Shown: positions 48,079-51,122 of the stretch, piece by piece | Layout: each line of letters starts with the position of its first letter | Numbering within the stretch: the first letter of the stretch is position 1 | Source of the DNA: Phycisphaerales bacterium | GTDB taxonomy: Bacteria; Planctomycetota; Phycisphaerae; Tepidisphaerales; Tepidisphaeraceae | Length of the DNA stretch: 51,122 nucleotides | Reading direction: 5' to 3' | Assembly: GCA_028291615.1 (NCBI GenBank) | Contig: JAQGHM010000221.1 | Coordinates: forward strand, 1-51,122 | Program-made: the position numbers and the translations under genes | Notes under the pieces: generated by a model | Database searches by the model: none | Told to the model about the DNA's origin: nothing | What the model saw: only the letters and a program-made list of their open reading frames with translations

Positions 48079-49254
48079 GTGCGCAAGTTTGAATTTTATG
48101 GCGTGGGTCGCATCGTCTTCGGGCTGGGGGAATTTGCGCGCGCGGGGGAGCTGGCGGCGGGGATGGGGCGGTCGGCGCTGGTGGTGTTTAACGGCTCGGA
48201 GGAACTGGCGGAGCGGCTGGTGGCGATGTTGAAGGTGGCGGGGGTGTCGGCGGTTCTGCGGCGACAGCGCGGGGAGCCGGTGGTTACGGACGTGGATGGC
48301 GCGGTGGAGGTGGCGCGGCGCGCGGGGGCCGACGTGGTAGTCGGGCTGGGGGGCGGGAGCGCGATTGACGCCGCCAAGGCGACGGCAGCGCTTTTGGGGA
48401 ATGGTGGGTCGGCGGTGGATTACATGGAGGTGGTGGGGAAGGGGCAGAAGATCACCCGCGCGGCTGCGCCGTGGATGGCGATTCCGACGACGGCGGGGAC
48501 GGGCGCGGAGGCGACCCGCAACGCGGTGATCGGGTTGCCGGAAAAGAAGTTCAAGGCGAGCATTCGAAGCGAGCTGCTCTTGCCGCGGGTAGCACTGGTC
48601 GATGCGGAACTGGGCGTGAACGTGCCGGCGGCGGTGACGGCGAGCTCGGGGATGGACGCGCTTTGCCAGTTGATCGAGTCGTACACGTCCAGCGGTGCGA
48701 CGGTGATGACGGATGGGCTGGCGATGCAGGGAATAAGGGTGGCAGCAGGTGCGCTTATGCGCGCCTATCGCGATGGGCAGGACCTGGCGGCGCGGGAAGA
48801 AATGTCGATGGCGGCGCTCTTGAGTGGCATGACGCTGACGAATGCCGGCCTGGGGGCCGTCCATGGGTTCGCGGCGCCGATCGGGGCGAATTTCCCGGTG
48901 CCGCATGGGGTGGTGTGCGCGGCGTTGCTCCCGCATGTCATCTGGGCGAACGTCAACGCGATGCGGGAAGCAGGAGATGCGAAGGGGCTGGAGCGCTATG
49001 CGACGGTGGGCCGGTTGTTGTCGGATCAGGATCAATTGTCGGAGGAGCGGGCGGTTGATGCGTGCGTGTTGATCACCGAGGCAATGGCACTGGAAATGAA
49101 TATCCCGCGGCTTGGCGCGTATGGCATGGCGGAAATGAACGTGCCGGAGATGGTGGGCTTGGCGCGCAAGGCGAGCAGCATGCGGTTCAATCCGGTGGTG
49201 TTGTCGGATGAGGCACTGGCGGGGGTTCTGCGGGCGGCGATCAATGGAGATTGA
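48079..49254 (+). CDS. Iron-type alcohol dehydrogenase (group III), altered metal ligand
   Basis: A 391-residue NAD(P)-dependent dehydrogenase. The N-terminal Rossmann-like part has GLGGGSAIDAAKATAALLG, and the middle PTTAGTGAEATRNAVI, the second signature of the family. Metal ligands in the helical domain would be Asp in GMDALCQLIESY, His in GAVHGFAAP and His in PVPHGVVC; the His usually four residues after the Asp is Gln here, as in some subfamilies. GTG 48079 is used because GAGGAG lies 4 bases upstream; GTG 48067 overlapping the previous stop is the alternative. Substrate unknown; the ABM neighbour suggests a quinol or aldehyde route (inference). Confidence 0.93.
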   Translation: MRKFEFYGVGRIVFGLGEFARAGELAAGMGRSALVVFNGSEELAERLVAMLKVAGVSAVLRRQRGEPVVTDVDGAVEVARRAGADVVVGLGGGSAIDAAKATAALLGNGGSAVDYMEVVGKGQKITRAAAPWMAIPTTAGTGAEATRNAVIGLPEKKFKASIRSELLLPRVALVDAELGVNVPAAVTASSGMDALCQLIESYTSSGATVMTDGLAMQGIRVAAGALMRAYRDGQDLAAREEMSMAALLSGMTLTNAGLGAVHGFAAPIGANFPVPHGVVCAALLPHVIWANVNAMREAGDAKGLERYATVGRLLSDQDQLSEERAVDACVLITEAMALEMNIPRLGAYGMAEMNVPEMVGLARKASSMRFNPVVLSDEALAGVLRAAINGD

Positions 49255-49302
49255 GGGGCCACTTGCCAAGATCGGTGTCGCAGCTACGCTACCCCGATTC
49301 TG

Positions 49303-51081
49303 GTGACACCGGACCATCTTCCGCAGGAGGTCGTCTCGGCTCGCGCTCCCATATGGTTGATCGTTGTGCTGCTTGGCGCTGGTGCGCTGCTCTTCGCGCT
49401 GGACTCAGACTTCGGAAGATATCCGCAGTACATCGTTGCCGCCGGGGTGGCAGCGGTCGCGCTCGTGCCCGGCGTGGGGGCTCCGCTGTCGCGGAGATTG
49501 GATCGCCTGCGCCTTCCCTCCGCGCGGGTGAAGGGGATCACGGCGGCCGTCTTGTTCACCGCCTCGGTGTGCTACCTCCCGTTTAGCGCCCTGCTCGCTG
49601 AGCGTCGCATTTTTCCCACGTACCACGACGAGTTCATGTACCTGGTGCAGGCCCAGTTGCTTGCCCACGGGCGGCTTTGGCTGCCCGCGCACCCGCTGGC
49701 GGAATTCTTCGACTCGTTTTTCCTCTTCACGCAACCCGTATATGCGGGCGCATACTTTCCAGGGACGGCGTTGTTTTACGTGCCCGGGGTCTGGTTTGCA
49801 CTTCCGCCGTGGTACACGTCTGCATTCATCGCCGCCGCAACGGTGGCCTTGATTTACCTGGTGACAACGGAACTGGTGGACGGGGTGGCGGGTCTGCTGG
49901 CGGCGCTGCTGACGCTCTCCCTGGAGCAGTTCCGGGTCGTCGCGGTGATGACCATGTCGCACACGGCGATGCTGCTGCTGTTTCTGATGACGTTCCTGTC
50001 GTATCTGCGTTGGCGGCGTCATCGGTCGATCGCATGGGGGGTGACTTTCGGCGTCTTCGCGGGTTGGGCCGCGATCACCCGTCCGCTCGATGCCGCCTGT
50101 CTTATCCTGCCGCTCGGACTCGCGATGCTCTGGGATCTGCGAGGCTATTCGTTCAGGCGGGCGGCGTTCACCCTCTCGGCGGTCGTCATCGGCGCCCTGC
50201 CGTTCCTGTCGCTGCAGTTGATCTTCGACCGCGGCGTGACCGGGCATTGGCTCCAGACGCCGATCACCACCTACGGCCGGGCAAACTTTCCCGGGCTGAC
50301 GCTTGGGTTTCGCCCGCATCCCGAGGCGACCGAGTCGACGTCACCCCTTCCGCAGGTGCGGGACTATTACCGCCAGTTCCTGCGCGGTGATCTGAACAAT
50401 TATGGCACGCAGGGGTTCTTGCGGACGTGGGTGGGCGAGCGCTGGAAGCAGGCCTTGCACGTCTCGCTGCCGGCTCACCTATTGTTACTGCTGCTGCCAC
50501 TTGGATTGATCGGACTGTCGCGGCCAGGAGCAGCGGCGCTGATCGCCGGCGCGATCCTGCTGCCGTTCGCGTACACGTTTTGGCCGTCGTACCTGAATCA
50601 CTACGGCGTGGTCCTGGCCCCGGCGTATATCCTCCTTGCGCTGATGGGGGGCGAGGTGCTCCGCCGGCGATTGCCGGGCACCGGAGCCGCGATTGCGCTT
50701 GCGGTCGCGGCGCTGGCGATCGGCAGCCTTCCGGAAATGCGCGGCACGCGCGATCATTTCGTCAGCGCCCCGATTCTTTTGGATATCAACGACAAACTCG
50801 CGCATCTCGAGCACACACCAGCCGTCGTCCTCTTCAGGTATCAACCTGGCAGCGACGTGCATGAGGAGCCCGTTTTCAACATCGACAGCGCCTCGCCGGA
50901 TCAGGCGGCGGTCGTTCGCGCGCACGACCGCGGCCCGGATAATCAGCGGATCTTCGAATACTACGCGCGTCGCGAGCCGGCTCGTTTCTTCTATCGCTAC
51001 GACCGCGCCCGGGCCGAGCTCTCCCCCCTCGGGTGGGCGAAAGACCTCGCGGCGTCCACCCCCGACACCGGCGGCCGTTAA
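49303..51081 (+). CDS. Polytopic membrane protein, GT39/ArnT-like glycosyltransferase
   Basis: A 592-residue membrane protein with about eleven hydrophobic helices. After two N-terminal helices (about 17-60) it has PTYHDEFMYLVQAQLLAHGR, the acidic Asp-Glu pair of the GT39/GT83 superfamily in the first large loop, and GAYFPGTALFYVPG. A soluble C-terminal part of about 110 residues follows the last helix (DHFVSAPILLDINDKLAHLE). Such enzymes move sugars from polyprenyl phosphate to an acceptor on the periplasmic side; the acceptor is unknown. It starts at GTG 49303 with no Shine-Dalgarno. Similar in type to 3312-4895, but the sequences are not close. A probable tRNA gene follows. Confidence 0.78.
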   Translation: MTPDHLPQEVVSARAPIWLIVVLLGAGALLFALDSDFGRYPQYIVAAGVAAVALVPGVGAPLSRRLDRLRLPSARVKGITAAVLFTASVCYLPFSALLAERRIFPTYHDEFMYLVQAQLLAHGRLWLPAHPLAEFFDSFFLFTQPVYAGAYFPGTALFYVPGVWFALPPWYTSAFIAAATVALIYLVTTELVDGVAGLLAALLTLSLEQFRVVAVMTMSHTAMLLLFLMTFLSYLRWRRHRSIAWGVTFGVFAGWAAITRPLDAACLILPLGLAMLWDLRGYSFRRAAFTLSAVVIGALPFLSLQLIFDRGVTGHWLQTPITTYGRANFPGLTLGFRPHPEATESTSPLPQVRDYYRQFLRGDLNNYGTQGFLRTWVGERWKQALHVSLPAHLLLLLLPLGLIGLSRPGAAALIAGAILLPFAYTFWPSYLNHYGVVLAPAYILLALMGGEVLRRRLPGTGAAIALAVAALAIGSLPEMRGTRDHFVSAPILLDINDKLAHLEHTPAVVLFRYQPGSDVHEEPVFNIDSASPDQAAVVRAHDRGPDNQRIFEYYARREPARFFYRYDRARAELSPLGWAKDLAASTPDTGGR

Positions 51082-51102
51082 CGCTTCGGGCCCGGCGCCT
51101 CG

Positions 51103-51122
51103 GCGGTGGTGGCGGAATGGTC
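51103..51122 (+). tRNA. tRNA-Leu, 5' end only (cut by window edge)
   Basis: GCGGTGGTGGCGGAATGGTC: a 7-base acceptor arm GCGGTGG, T8, G9, then GCGG and AATGGTC, which fits the D arm of class II tRNA-Leu (the usual TGGCGGAAT pattern). Only 20 bases are present, so the anticodon cannot be read and the call rests on pattern alone. Confidence 0.6.

Noticed and set aside
51078..51122. A minus-strand reading frame tail at the right edge (ends GPKR)
   Set aside because: The same bases fit the 5' end of a tRNA-Leu much better, and 14 codons without motif are not evidence for a gene.

Overview
The window reads as chromosomal DNA of a GC-rich planctomycete, most likely class Phycisphaerae (inference). 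The signs are a PEP-CTERM/dockerin protein, an H-X9-DG pseudopilin, small membrane proteins ending in a CPSCGYDLRATPGQCPECG-type zinc ribbon, a VEARLLL-type N-terminus on a secreted protease, few Shine-Dalgarno sites and many intergenic hairpin repeats. I found no transposase, phage gene or CRISPR array.

Layout. 1-10 kb: start of a secreted GH2-like glycosidase (minus), a secreted subtilisin with P-domain and dockerin repeats, a GT39-like membrane protein, a VOC protein and an acetyltransferase, an HGSNAT-like acyltransferase, then an ABC-2 permease, a SCO1-DUF420 fusion and a small CPMC protein that look like cytochrome oxidase assembly genes. 10-16 kb: hisH, an OmpA-like lipoprotein, a LapA-like protein, a prepilin peptidase and aroK on the minus strand, then pyrH and frr on the plus strand. 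15.9-20.4 kb: seven small orphan membrane or lipoprotein genes, most separated by copies of one palindromic repeat family.

20.4-25.9 kb is the most interesting part: five co-directional genes coding for an E1-like activating enzyme, a membrane-anchored JAMM peptidase, a polytopic membrane protein with an FHA domain, an FHA/zinc-ribbon/RING/membrane protein, and an E2-like conjugating enzyme with HPN motif and active-site Cys. Together they form a nearly complete eukaryote-like ubiquitin-type pathway tied to the membrane and, through two FHA domains, possibly to phosphothreonine signalling. No ubiquitin-like modifier gene is visible in the cluster.

26-51 kb: a pseudopilin, a PEP-CTERM protein that looks PstS-like, a Wzc-type tyrosine kinase, a glycogen debranching enzyme, a secreted protein of six repeated beta domains, htpG, a tiny membrane protein, a DUF1570 metallopeptidase, a PilZ protein, two paralogous secreted proteins, an MFS transporter, a PfpI/DJ-1 protein, a DinB-like protein, a tandem PTPS/QueD fusion, an ABM monooxygenase overlapping an iron-type alcohol dehydrogenase, a second GT39-like protein, and the first 20 bases of what appears to be a tRNA-Leu.

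Many starts lack a Shine-Dalgarno sequence and instead have a TANNNT -10-like box 7-10 bases upstream, suggesting leaderless transcripts. All functions are by reading motifs by eye; no database search was run.
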